A stretch of 64,000 nt of DNA. Origin: Mycobacterium sp. (GTDB taxonomy: Bacteria > Actinomycetota > Actinomycetes > Mycobacteriales > Mycobacteriaceae). The notes beneath the pieces were generated by a model. That model saw only the letters and a program-made list of their open reading frames with translations, was not told the origin of the DNA and ran no database searches. The stretch spans positions 1 to 64,000 of the forward strand of contig JAGQTV010000081.1 in assembly GCA_020438845.1 (NCBI GenBank), written 5' to 3'. The position numbers and the translations under genes are program-made. Below, in pieces: positions 1 to 7,816 of the stretch; within the stretch, counting starts at the first letter, position 1; every line of letters begins with the position of its first letter.

Positions 1-105
1 GCCGAACTCTGCCAAGCCCTCAACGACACCCAAACCATCTACCCTGGCACCGAGCTCACCCTGCGCTACAGCACCAAATCCCACCGCAGACCGCCCACCA
101 ATTAA
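1..105 (+). CDS. C-terminal fragment of an unrecognised protein (5' end outside window)
   Basis: Frame 1 is open from the first base to a TAA at 103-105 and encodes 34 residues ending in SHRRPPTN. The segment LNDTQTIYPGTELTLRY reads like real coding sequence. It resembles, from memory and only weakly, the tail of some mycobacterial transposase-type proteins, but there is too little to assign a family. No terminal inverted repeat is visible after it. The rest of the gene lies upstream of the window. Confidence 0.45.
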   Translation, partial: AELCQALNDTQTIYPGTELTLRYSTKSHRRPPTN

Positions 106-143
106 TGAGCTATGTCCAGAGTCCTGGGGACAGGCTCCACCGG

Positions 144-314
144 TTACGGGACACGCTCCTCGCCAGAAGCCGAACGGCGCCTGCGGCACGCCTCGGAGCA
201 GTACCTCACTTGGTCCCAGTCGCGCGCCCACTTCTTGCGCCACTCGAACGGCCGCCCACAGTTCCGGCAGACCTTCGGCGGGTAGCCGTTTTTCATGCGG
301 GCCTCCGGCGACAT
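144..314 (-). CDS. DUF2256 small zinc-finger-like protein
   Basis: This 56-residue protein carries the core of the DUF2256 family: [16 protein letters not shown], then [15 protein letters not shown]. That gives a C-x2-C and C-x3-C arrangement that looks metal-binding. Family members are about 50-60 residues long, so a start at 314 or at an internal ATG at 296 (50 residues) is right; an open frame continues upstream to 578 but that part is antisense to the TPM gene. It begins 4 bases after the TPM gene stops, so the two are probably co-transcribed. The biochemical role is unknown. From memory, DUF2256 genes are often found near photolyase/cryptochrome genes, and a photolyase-like gene lies 1 kb away here. 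Confidence 0.8.
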   Translation of the reverse strand: MSPEARMKNGYPPKVCRNCGRPFEWRKKWARDWDQVRYCSEACRRRRSASGEERVP

Positions 315-318
315 GGGT

Positions 319-960
319 TCAGCCGAGGGCTTGCAGCCCGGTGGCGGCGGCGACGGCCGCACCGCCGAAGTCGCTGTCGCGAAGTTTCGGTTCGATCGTG
401 TTGCGCCGCAGGTCATTGACCGCCTGTTCCGACCCGTTTGCGGCGGCCGGTGCGACCAGGAAGGCGTACTTCCGTTGCTTGGTCGCGATGGCGAGAATGG
501 CGTCCCGGTCCCCCATCTTGGTGAGGGCACGGGTCTTGCGAGCCCACTCCCCGGGCGGTCCGTCGAAGGCGGCGACATATATCACCCACAACCGGACTTC
601 GCGGGCCGCCTGCAGGCTCTTGACGGCGGACTTCACCTCGGCGGTCTGCTCGCTGCTCAAGGCCCCGAAGGTATCGGTGACAGCCTGGCCGAGTTTCATG
701 GGCGCCGTCGGCGCTGTCGGCGCCTGTGAGGCCCCGGGCGCGGGCGGAGCGGGCTGAACCGTCTCCTGGCTCGTGGCGGCGTTATTCTCCTTGTGGAGAA
801 GGGTTTTGGCACCGAAGCCGATCCCGCCCACGATGGCCAGCCCGGCCACGATGACGGCGATCCGCTTCGGCCAGACGTACTTGATCGGCGGGCGAACCCC
901 CGGGGACTGGCGATCAACAGTGCTGAAGGGATCGGACCCGGGGTGCGGCGGGATGCTCAC
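319..960 (-). CDS. Membrane-anchored TPM-domain protein
   Basis: The 213-residue product has a cytoplasmic N-terminus of about 33 residues, one hydrophobic segment (around residues 34-50), a Pro/Ala-rich linker ([19 protein letters not shown]) and a C-terminal region with TPM-domain features: [13 protein letters not shown], then [24 protein letters not shown] (TPM_phosphatase) domains occur in membrane-associated proteins in bacteria and plants; some have reported phosphatase activity, but activity cannot be inferred here. A type II membrane topology with the domain outside the cell is likely. The start ATG at 960 gives a plausible N-terminus. It is followed directly by the DUF2256 gene. Confidence 0.72.
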   Translation of the reverse strand: MSIPPHPGSDPFSTVDRQSPGVRPPIKYVWPKRIAVIVAGLAIVGGIGFGAKTLLHKENNAATSQETVQPAPPAPGASQAPTAPTAPMKLGQAVTDTFGALSSEQTAEVKSAVKSLQAAREVRLWVIYVAAFDGPPGEWARKTRALTKMGDRDAILAIATKQRKYAFLVAPAAANGSEQAVNDLRRNTIEPKLRDSDFGGAAVAAATGLQALG

Positions 961-984
961 CTAAGTTCTCCGATCACTCAGCGG

Positions 985-1400
985 GACCCGCCGATCATAG
1001 CCGGACACCCCTGGTCAGAGGGCTTCTCCTGGTACATGACCGCCGCCATCGCCGGCCCGTTGGCGGCCTCCGGATGGCGGATGACGACGCTGGACTGGCC
1101 CGGCCACGGCCGCAGCTCTGACCGTGACCCGGAAGCCGCGATCGGGTTCGGCGAACTGCTGTCCGGAGTACGCGTGGACCGCGGCGGCAGCCAAGTCCTG
1201 CTGGGCAATTCAGTGGGCGGGTTCGCTGCTGTGCACACCGCCGCGCACCGCCCTACCGCGGGTTGCCCGGACTGTACCTGCGCGATCGCAATCCGGGTGT
1301 CGCAGATGCGATCGCCCGCGCCGAGGAGGCCTCCAGGCCGCGTCACACCTGGCGACGGCCTTTGAGCCACGCCGTGTACGAGCTGACGGCGCCCGCTTGT
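985..1400 (+). pseudogene. Degraded alpha/beta-hydrolase gene
   Basis: In frame 1 from about 985 the translation reads as an alpha/beta hydrolase: PIIAGHPWSEGFSWYM, then GWRMTTLDWPGHGRSSDRD and the nucleophile elbow LLGNSVGGFAA (G-x-S-x-G) near 1201-1230. After AAHRP (about 1252) the similarity jumps to frame 3, where GLYLRDRNPGVADAIARAEE (from about 1266) looks like the lid region that normally lies many residues further on. So there is an internal deletion plus a frame change. No clear start codon or ribosome site precedes it. The 3' end of the photolyase-like gene on the other strand overlaps the remnant from 1343. Called a pseudogene by inference from these breaks. Confidence 0.65.
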
Positions 1401-2578
1401 GGCCGCATGAGCCATGGCCACGGGTGCAGTGCGACCAAGTCAAGTCGCGCTGCCCGGTACTTCCAACCGGGAACAGGGGCGAACGTGGTCGCCAGCGGCC
1501 TGCCGTGCAATATCTCGACCGGATCGCCCAACCACAACTGCACTTCCCTACGCGTGGAGAGATCGGCAAGTGACTGCGCGAGGAAGACGAGACGGTTCAC
1601 CGAGAGTCGCAGCGAGCGCAACAGTGGCTGGTCGAACACGAACAGCACCAGAAGATCCGGATACGCTGCGGCTGCTGGGTCACGGTCGCTGAGGCTTTCC
1701 GCAGTGATCCAGACAGCCTCCGGTTCACCCGAAAGTCTTGGCGCCGTGGGACCCGCAGTGGACTCGAGGTCATCATCGCGTTTGAGCCGCTGGTCGGTCA
1801 GCGCGAGCGGCTCACGTTCCTGGTTCGCGGGCCAGTCCGCGATCGGACATTTTCGTTCCAGCGGACAGTTGCCACACAGTCCCGGTGCGCGCTTCTCCAC
1901 CTGCCATCGGGAGAACCCGTAGGCTTTGCCGGTCAGGGCGCCGGCTGTCCACTGCCAGCCCAGCCTGTTCGCCGCGCGGGAACCGTCCAGAAGGTGGCGG
2001 TACATCAGGTCCTCACCGTCGCGCCAGCCGAGTCCCATGCGGACACTCCAGTGCGAAGCGAGCCACATGCGGGCCTGGTTGGTGAGCCACCCATCAGTCG
2101 TCAGCTCTGCCCAGGAGGACTCCAGGCAAAGTGCCGAGGTCTGCCAAGGATTCTCCGGGGCAGCCGTGCGATCCTCGACGGTGTACCGCAGCGACCGAGT
2201 TGACCGTGTTCCCATGCGCGCGTACAGATGTCGCGCGTACTCCTGCCACAGCAATTCGTCGCGGAACTTCGTCACATCGTCGGGCGGACCGTCGGCCACT
2301 CGGTCCCAGACCTCGCGCAGTGTCAGCAGCCCGTGCCGGATGTAAGGCGACAGCCGCGACGAGCCACGACTGGTGTGCGGCCACACGTTGTTGCGCTTTC
2401 GCGCATACCCGCGGACGTCATAGGCCTGCAGGGCCGCGTCAGCGGCCTGCTGGCCACCGCGCATACGCGAGGATGCGCCTGTTGGCACCGGCGTGGCCAT
2501 ATCGCCGAAGTGATCCATCACCCAGGAGTGAATCTCTGAGTCGCCTAGCGGGGGGCCAGGAAGGCGCAGTGGTGTCAT
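1343..2578 (-). CDS. Photolyase-like FAD protein with the alpha/beta domain at the C-terminus
   Basis: The 411-residue product starts with the photolyase/cryptochrome FAD-binding domain rather than the usual antenna domain. Residues 69-83 contain TSRGSSRLSPYIRHG, and 165-212 contain LTNQARMWLASHW and GWQW, the typical FAD-cavity pattern. Residues 288-340 then look like the start of a photolyase alpha/beta domain: VWITAESLSDRDPA, LLVLFVFDQPLL, NRLVFLAQSLADL, followed by LWLGDPVEIL. That order is the reverse of classical photolyases. Four cysteines (C151, C235, C238, C244) could bind an iron-sulfur cluster as in the FeS-BCP/PhrB group. Whether it repairs DNA or senses light is unknown. It lies 6 bases after the FAD oxidoreductase and is probably co-transcribed with it. 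Confidence 0.75.
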   Translation of the reverse strand: MTPLRLPGPPLGDSEIHSWVMDHFGDMATPVPTGASSRMRGGQQAADAALQAYDVRGYARKRNNVWPHTSRGSSRLSPYIRHGLLTLREVWDRVADGPPDDVTKFRDELLWQEYARHLYARMGTRSTRSLRYTVEDRTAAPENPWQTSALCLESSWAELTTDGWLTNQARMWLASHWSVRMGLGWRDGEDLMYRHLLDGSRAANRLGWQWTAGALTGKAYGFSRWQVEKRAPGLCGNCPLERKCPIADWPANQEREPLALTDQRLKRDDDLESTAGPTAPRLSGEPEAVWITAESLSDRDPAAAAYPDLLVLFVFDQPLLRSLRLSVNRLVFLAQSLADLSTRREVQLWLGDPVEILHGRPLATTFAPVPGWKYRAARLDLVALHPWPWLMRPQAGAVSSYTAWLKGRRQV

Positions 2579-2584
2579 CGGGGA

Positions 2585-3853
2585 TCACTCGCCGGCGGCA
2601 GCTGCAGCGCCGATCCCGAGATCAGTCAGCAACGCCTGGGCTGCCCGCCGACCACTGACCAACGCGCCCTGGATCGAGGACGTATCGCGATGATCACCCG
2701 CGACGTACACGCCCTGCGCCGTACGCACAGGCCGCTGCAGTTCGAAGGGCACCGGCATAGCGGGCAATGCATAGGGGATCGGGTAACTCGCGATCAGTTC
2801 CCAGTGCCCCGTCGGTACGCCGTAAAGCCACGCCAGGTGCTTGCGCACGGCGATCTCGGACTCAGGCGTATCCCACACACCGAGCGCAGATGCCGCGACC
2901 AGAGCGCTGCCGGGCGGGGCATAGCCCGGCGCCGCATGCGTGAGCACCACGGTGTTGACGAGCGGTCCACGGCGGGATCCGTCGAGTATGAGGACGGCCT
3001 CGCCGTCGGCGAGGTCTTCAGGCGCGCACGTCGGCCGGTAATACCAGGTCGTGACCGAACGCGCTTCGGGTGCAACGACATCCGCGACAAGACCGGCGGC
3101 GGTCATCGGATCGGTCGCGACAATCACGGCGTCGGCGCTGCAAGCGTCACCGCCGACGACATCGACGGCCCGTGCCGAAGCCGACGCCACCCGGTGGCCG
3201 AGTCGCACATCAAGCCCGGTGGCGAGCTGCTCGGGAATGCGCTGCATGCCCAACGCCGGCACGCCCGGAGTGCCGCGGACGAACGATCTGAGCACCATGT
3301 CCAGGAAGCGCCGTGACGTAGCCAACTCGTGCTCGAGGAAGACCCCGGAGAGGAACGGGCGCAGTACCCGCTCCATCAGCGTGCGATCCGCACCGGCCCG
3401 GCGCAGCGCCTCCTCGCTCGTGACGTCAGGATCGCGACGCAACGATGCCGGCGATCGCAGGGCCCGGGAGGCGGTGTAGGCCCCGAAGCGGGCAGTCGAG
3501 AGAGGTGAGCCGATCGGTGCCATGAGCGAGGCCAGCACCCAGGAGGGCTGCCGACGGGGATCCGCAACCCGCGCCACCCGGCGGCGTTTATCCTGCCCGA
3601 GAACGATGCGCGCCCCCGCCACGAATGGCTTCAGATCAAGGGCGTCGTGGTCGAGGACCCGAGCCCCCTCGGGGTAGGCGGGGTTGTAGAGCTGAAATCC
3701 GCGATCGAGGCGGTACCCGTCGACCACATCGGTGCGGACCCGTCCACCAACCGCATCCGAACCCTCAAGCACGGTGACCTCCACACCGTGTCGACTGAGA
3801 TGTCGAGCGGCTGCGAGCCCGCTCAGCCCTGCACCCACGACAACGACGGCCAT
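2585..3853 (-). CDS. FAD-dependent amine-oxidase-type oxidoreductase
   Basis: The 422-residue protein begins with a flavin Rossmann motif, VVVVGAGLSGLAAARHLSRHG, followed by an acidic strand end (TVLEGSDAVGGRVRT) typical of the amine oxidase/protoporphyrinogen-oxidase-like fold. The C-terminus carries the second FAD motif, GVYVAGDHRDTSSIQGALVSG. The ATG at 3853 was chosen because the Rossmann strand begins at the next residue; the frame stays open to 4624 but that part has no homologous character. The substrate is unknown. The next gene downstream encodes the photolyase-like flavoprotein, which suggests a joint role, possibly in light or redox response (inference). Confidence 0.82.
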   Translation of the reverse strand: MAVVVVGAGLSGLAAARHLSRHGVEVTVLEGSDAVGGRVRTDVVDGYRLDRGFQLYNPAYPEGARVLDHDALDLKPFVAGARIVLGQDKRRRVARVADPRRQPSWVLASLMAPIGSPLSTARFGAYTASRALRSPASLRRDPDVTSEEALRRAGADRTLMERVLRPFLSGVFLEHELATSRRFLDMVLRSFVRGTPGVPALGMQRIPEQLATGLDVRLGHRVASASARAVDVVGGDACSADAVIVATDPMTAAGLVADVVAPEARSVTTWYYRPTCAPEDLADGEAVLILDGSRRGPLVNTVVLTHAAPGYAPPGSALVAASALGVWDTPESEIAVRKHLAWLYGVPTGHWELIASYPIPYALPAMPVPFELQRPVRTAQGVYVAGDHRDTSSIQGALVSGRRAAQALLTDLGIGAAAAAGE

Positions 3854-4064
3854 GCATGCACGGTAGTCGCGAGTGCGCCGCCGGCACTGTCCGGCGCGGT
3901 CGGCGGTGGGTTTGTGCCGCCGAATTCGCCCATGTGTTCGCCGCCTCGATGACGCGAAGCCGCCGCAGCCGCCGGCGCATGTTGGTTCCGCACCGCTCCA
4001 AGGTGTTGAAGGGCAGCAGATCCCCGAAGTGGCGCTCGGCAATATCGAAGAAGTCATCGAGCAC
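3765..4064 (-). CDS. Possible small or decayed ORF upstream of the FAD oxidoreductase
   Basis: Between 3854 and 4240 (387 bases) no confident gene is present. One minus-strand frame, open from about 4120, reads hydrophobic residues (LVVLLWSIQL) and then DDFFDIAERHFGDLLPFNTL, which looks protein-like. A GTG at 4064 would give 99 residues, but the last third is Arg-rich and antisense-like and overlaps the FAD oxidoreductase start. No good ribosome site is visible. It may be the remnant of a small membrane protein. Low confidence. Confidence 0.2.
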   Translation of the reverse strand: MLDDFFDIAERHFGDLLPFNTLERCGTNMRRRLRRLRVIEAANTWANSAAQTHRRPRRTVPAAHSRLPCMHGRRCRGCRAERARSRSTSQSTRCGGHRA

Positions 4065-4240
4065 CTGTGACGGTGCGGCATTCCTGAGCTGGATCGACCA
4101 AAGCAGGACAACCAGCCCCGCGCGAGCCTAAACTTCCTCGACAACGTCTGGGAGCCGGTCTGCAGCTCCACCGGCAGAACCCACGGCGCTACCTCAACAT
4201 TCATGACAGGTCCCATTCGAAGAAGGGCGGCGGCGACACA

Positions 4241-4687
4241 ATGCTGACCATCACTACGGTAGGCAGTTCCGACCTGCCCGATCTCATGCCGATGCTGCGG
4301 GCCTACTGCGATTTCTACGAAGTGAATCCACCGGAGGAGAACCTGCGCACCCTGGCTCTTTCTCTGATCAGCAACCCCGCCGAAGGCGTCCAGCTGATAG
4401 CCCGCAATGAAATGGCCGAGCCTTTGGGGTTCGCCACTGTCTACTGGACCTGGCAGACGCTCTACGCGGCCCGTGTCGGTGTACTCAACGACCTGTTCGT
4501 GCTGCCCAGCGGTCGTGGCCGCGGCAGCGGCCGGGCACTGATCGAGCACAGCCGCGAACTCGCCAGTGCCCGCGGTGCAGCGAAGTTGGTGTGGGAAACC
4601 GCCCTCGACAACGCGACGGCCCAAAGGCTCTACGACGGCATTGGGGCTGAGAGATCTACCTGGTACACATACGAGCTCGACGCCTGA
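4241..4687 (+). CDS. GNAT family N-acetyltransferase
   Basis: The 148-residue protein has the length and pattern of a single-domain GNAT enzyme. The acetyl-CoA loop is seen as LFVLPSGRGRGSGRALIEHS (motif A, R/Q-x-x-G-x-G/A variant), after the strand VGVLNDLFV, and the C-terminal motif B region reads LVWETALDNATAQRLYDGIG. The acceptor substrate cannot be told. ATG 4241 follows an A/G-rich stretch (gaagaagg) about 15 bases upstream. It is transcribed alone, divergent from the photolyase/FAD oxidoreductase pair. Confidence 0.85.
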   Translation: MLTITTVGSSDLPDLMPMLRAYCDFYEVNPPEENLRTLALSLISNPAEGVQLIARNEMAEPLGFATVYWTWQTLYAARVGVLNDLFVLPSGRGRGSGRALIEHSRELASARGAAKLVWETALDNATAQRLYDGIGAERSTWYTYELDA

Positions 4688-4816
4688 GCTTCCCCCGCCG
4701 TCACGCGTTCTCCGTCATGCGTTCCCTGCAGGCGGTTTCGCAGCTGTCGACCTTGGGCCGATAGGGGCTGTGATGAACTTGGGTCCGTTCGCCCGGGAGT
4801 CGGAAGGTTGGTGTCC

Positions 4817-5488
4817 ATGGATGCAATGGCAACTGGTACGGCGGTGGTCATTGCGGTGGCCGCTGTCGCGGTATGTCTGCTGATCGTCCGCAGCCGCCGT
4901 CAGCGCGCGCAGATCGATTCCCTGCTGGCCCGTCGCGGATGGATCCGGTTGCGCGAAGGCAAATCCACTCTGGTGCGGCCCGAGAACGACGATTGGACGG
5001 TCTGCGTCACTCGGTCGTATGCAACCCAACAGACACCCCCCTCGACATACATAGTGGTGAGCACCTGGTCGTCGCCGTGGCCGCGACTGGCAGACGGAAC
5101 GATTCTTGCCGGTCCCACACCTCCCGGCCCGCTTCGCGACCTGGCGGTCCAACTGTTGAAGACAGCAAACGAGCGAGTCCGCGGTTGGCTCGGGCTGGCC
5201 AAGGTCAGCGATGGGCTCCAGCTTCGGCCCCTGGAAACCGCCGATCCTCGTCTGTTGGTGCTCACCACTGAGGCAACGGCGGCCCCGCCCCTTGCGGCGC
5301 TCGCGGACGCCATCGACACCTGGTGCACGCGGTTCGGCGCCGAACGCGACCAGCCCGCGGTGGTTTTCGGATCGGACGGCGTCACGGTGCGGATACGTTC
5401 GGATGCGTTGCAGACACCGGACCGTCTCACCGATTTCGTCGACTTGGGGATCGCATCCCGGATCGCCCTCGACACCGAGTCCCGATGA
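4817..5488 (+). CDS. Membrane-anchored protein of unknown function
   Basis: The product of 223 residues has a single N-terminal transmembrane segment (AVVIAVAAVAVCLLIV) followed by basic residues (RSRRQR) and a soluble domain of about 190 residues that I do not recognise. The start is ATG 4817, 9 bases after ggaagg; TTG 4808 and GTG 4811 are in frame but too close to that site. The stop overlaps the next gene in an ATGA, so the two are translationally coupled and probably work together at the membrane. Confidence 0.7.
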   Translation: MDAMATGTAVVIAVAAVAVCLLIVRSRRQRAQIDSLLARRGWIRLREGKSTLVRPENDDWTVCVTRSYATQQTPPSTYIVVSTWSSPWPRLADGTILAGPTPPGPLRDLAVQLLKTANERVRGWLGLAKVSDGLQLRPLETADPRLLVLTTEATAAPPLAALADAIDTWCTRFGAERDQPAVVFGSDGVTVRIRSDALQTPDRLTDFVDLGIASRIALDTESR

Positions 5489-6462
5489 GCCTGGCCGCGT
5501 CGTGGTGTGTGGTTCTGGGGGCTGCCGCGGCGTTGGCCTATCGGTGGCGCACTCGGATGTTGCGCTTGTGCGCCATCGTGGTCGGAACTGCGGTGGTGCT
5601 GGGAGCCACATTCTTGGTCACTGGAAACAGTGTCGCAGCGATCTTCGAACCCGCCGCGAAAACATTCGCAGGCACCGTCATCGTGACCATCCTGTCGGTG
5701 GCGGTAGTTGTCGGCGTCCTGCCCCGGTTGCGAAGTCGCGCTGACCGGTGGGTCCCAGCGTTGCTGTGCGCCGTCCTGTCCATTGCATATGCCTCGGTAG
5801 GGATGATGTTGTGGCGGGTAGCCGACGACGGATTGCAGCTAGCCACCGTCCCGGAACTCCGCACCGGCACAGGAATACTGCGGTGGCGCGACATCGCCCC
5901 CCGCCATCGCATATACGGCGTGCTGGTCGAGGGTCGACTTGGCGAGCTTCCAGCGGCGTCGCACCAGCCTGCCGAGGCTGCCCTCCTGGCTTCCTACCAA
6001 TGCGACCGCACCGGACCGTTTGCGATCTCCCAGGTGACTCCCTGGTTGCCGACCGCGTTCACCCTCACACTCGAGGACGGCTCGCAGGCCTGGGCGCAGG
6101 GAATCAATTCGGTCCGCCAGGCGTGGAACTGGCCGCCCAGCCACTATCGGCTCGACGAGTGCGGCCTTCGGACAGGCGACCCGGTGGTGTTCTGGGGACA
6201 TCCGGGCGCGACCCGGCCCACCGGCAGCGACGTACGTTCGCCAGCAATCGATGCCACCATGGTCATCGCTTACGGCGACATCGCCACGTTCCGCGCCGGC
6301 TTCGTCCCCGCGGCGGAACGCACCGGCCGGGCAACACTCGCCCTGGCGGTGATCAACGGCTTGCTCGGGGCGGCGATAGCGACCATCGGTGTTCGGAAAT
6401 TCACTCTCCTTCGCCGCGACGGTACCGACCAACCCCCTGGATTCCGTTGGTCGTCAACGTGA
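5485..6462 (+). CDS. Polytopic membrane protein of unknown function
   Basis: The 325-residue product starts with three or four hydrophobic segments (LAASWCVVLGAAAALAY, LCAIVVGTAVVLGATFLV, VIVTILSVAVVVGVLP, ALLCAVLSIAYASVGMML), then an extracytoplasmic-type domain of about 170 residues, and ends with one more segment (LALAVINGLLGAAIATIGV) and a basic tail. I do not recognise the family. ATG 5485 overlaps the stop of the preceding gene by four bases (ATGA), which decides the start over an upstream in-frame codon at 5323. Probably a two-gene operon with the membrane-anchored protein before it. Confidence 0.72.
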   Translation: MSLAASWCVVLGAAAALAYRWRTRMLRLCAIVVGTAVVLGATFLVTGNSVAAIFEPAAKTFAGTVIVTILSVAVVVGVLPRLRSRADRWVPALLCAVLSIAYASVGMMLWRVADDGLQLATVPELRTGTGILRWRDIAPRHRIYGVLVEGRLGELPAASHQPAEAALLASYQCDRTGPFAISQVTPWLPTAFTLTLEDGSQAWAQGINSVRQAWNWPPSHYRLDECGLRTGDPVVFWGHPGATRPTGSDVRSPAIDATMVIAYGDIATFRAGFVPAAERTGRATLALAVINGLLGAAIATIGVRKFTLLRRDGTDQPPGFRWSST

Positions 6463-6669
6463 TTCGCCGAGGGGCGGCGGGCGCGATCCCCCGCTTTCAT
6501 CCCCGCCGGATTAGTCTTGGACGACAACGGAAACGGGGCATCGCGCTGAACCCAAGAATGGTCGAAGTAGATCCTGAGTTTCCGCGAGGTCACGCACCTG
6601 AAGACAGCCAGAGTGCTACATGTGGGTAAGCCGGGCCAGCGCCAGGGTCCGCGAAAGGAGTTAGATGAG

Positions 6670-6843
6670 GTGTCCGCCAGCCAGTACGACCTCGACTATT
6701 TTCGCCACGTCCTCAGAAGGGTGGACGCCTTTCAACTCGATAGTTCCGACATCTTGGCGATGATCGACCTCGTCCGAGCCGCAGTGACCGAGCACCGGAT
6801 CGGTGGACATCCCCCGCTGACGCTGGCCGCTCCAGTCGCCTGA
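6670..6843 (+). CDS. Small hypothetical protein (57 aa)
   Basis: A 57-residue frame starts at GTG 6670, 9 bases after a good ribosome site (aaaggag, 6654-6660). It encodes YDLDYFRHVLRRVDAFQLD followed by SSDILAMIDLVRAAVTEHR, which looks like a small helical protein. I do not recognise a family. An upstream in-frame GTG at 6613 would give 76 residues but lacks a ribosome site. The thioredoxin gene begins 14 bases downstream, so the two may share a transcript. Confidence 0.5.
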   Translation: MSASQYDLDYFRHVLRRVDAFQLDSSDILAMIDLVRAAVTEHRIGGHPPLTLAAPVA

Positions 6844-6857
6844 CGCCGGCACTGAGT

Positions 6858-7289
6858 ATGGCCGACGTCGTCGAATGCCCAAGCTGCGGGCGCCGCAACC
6901 GCGTGCCCGCAGCGACCACCGGCAAGCCCCGCTGCGCCCAATGCCAAACCTGGCTGCCCTGGATCGTCGACGCCGGTGATGACGACTTTCACACGGTGGT
7001 TGATCAGGCTTCGATTCCCGTGCTCGTCGACCTGTGGGCACCCTGGTGCGGTCCGTGCCGCACGGTGTCCCCGGCGCTGGCACAACTGGCCAAGGAGCGG
7101 GCCGGACACCTCAAGCTGGTCAAGGTGAACGTGGACAAGGCACCCCACACCTCCCAACGTCTGGGAGTCCAGGCCGTACCCACCCTGCTGATCACCCGCG
7201 ACGGACAGATCCTGGCTCGCCGGGCAGGCGCGGCACCGGTGGCCGCACTGCGGATGTGGCTCGACGAGACCCTGCCGGCCGGCGGCTGA
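6858..7289 (+). CDS. trxC: Thioredoxin with N-terminal zinc ribbon (TrxC/Trx2 type)
   Basis: The 143-residue protein has an N-terminal zinc ribbon (CPSCGRRNRVP, then CAQCQTWLPW) and a thioredoxin domain with the active site WAPWCGPCRTVSP and the cis-Pro loop VQAVPTLLI. This arrangement is that of E. coli Trx2, a protein-disulfide reductase active in oxidative stress. The zinc ribbon separates it from ordinary TrxA. It acts in the cytoplasm, with no signal peptide. It is convergent with the secreted protein gene that follows. Confidence 0.9.
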   Translation: MADVVECPSCGRRNRVPAATTGKPRCAQCQTWLPWIVDAGDDDFHTVVDQASIPVLVDLWAPWCGPCRTVSPALAQLAKERAGHLKLVKVNVDKAPHTSQRLGVQAVPTLLITRDGQILARRAGAAPVAALRMWLDETLPAGG

Positions 7290-7307
7290 CAGCTCACTGA
7301 GGGGCGG

Positions 7308-7796
7308 CTAGACCCTCGTCCACAGACAATTGCCGCTGATTTCGATGGAGAACAGGTTAGGCGGCAAGCGCAACGTAAGGGGCTCGCCGGGCTGCGACTC
7401 CGAAACCTCCGGGATGCCGAGAACTCCAGCCGCGACTACAGGTTTCTGCACGGCCCGGCACACCGTCTGGGGATCCTGTGGTGTGGCCGTCCACGAACCC
7501 GATGTGAGGTTCGGATTGCGCATTCCCTGGCCGTGCAGCGTCATGGACGGCCCATAGCTGAGCCAGCTGTCACTGGGCTCGAACGGTGTCTGGACAGCTG
7601 ACCAGACGTCCACGGCTCCGGACTCGCTACAAACCGCGTACGTCTGCTCGTCGGGCAGCAAAGTCATGGTGTCCGCCAACTCCGGCGAGCAGGCCGCGCC
7701 CAGTTGCGGCGCGGGCGGATCAGCGTCCGCGTTCGCCACCGCCGCACCGGCCAGTGCCGCCAGCAACGCCGTCACCACCGAGAACCGCTTCGCCAT
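7308..7796 (-). CDS. Secreted hypothetical protein
   Basis: The 162-residue product begins with a clear Sec signal peptide: KR, a hydrophobic core FSVVTALLAALAGAAV and a cleavage-type ANADA. The mature part of about 140 residues has four cysteines that could form two disulfides, and I see no catalytic motif. ATG 7796 fits the signal peptide; in-frame codons upstream up to 7925 would add a non-signal extension. The family is unrecognised, though small secreted proteins of this shape are common in mycobacteria. Confidence 0.7.
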   Translation of the reverse strand: MAKRFSVVTALLAALAGAAVANADADPPAPQLGAACSPELADTMTLLPDEQTYAVCSESGAVDVWSAVQTPFEPSDSWLSYGPSMTLHGQGMRNPNLTSGSWTATPQDPQTVCRAVQKPVVAAGVLGIPEVSESQPGEPLTLRLPPNLFSIEISGNCLWTRV

Positions 7797-7816
7797 AACC
7801 CAAGAGTACGGGCCGG

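Noticed and set aside
3854-4624. N-terminal extension of the FAD oxidoreductase frame
   Set aside because: The Rossmann strand begins at residue 2 of the ATG 3853 product; the extension is low in protein character and runs antisense through the GNAT gene.
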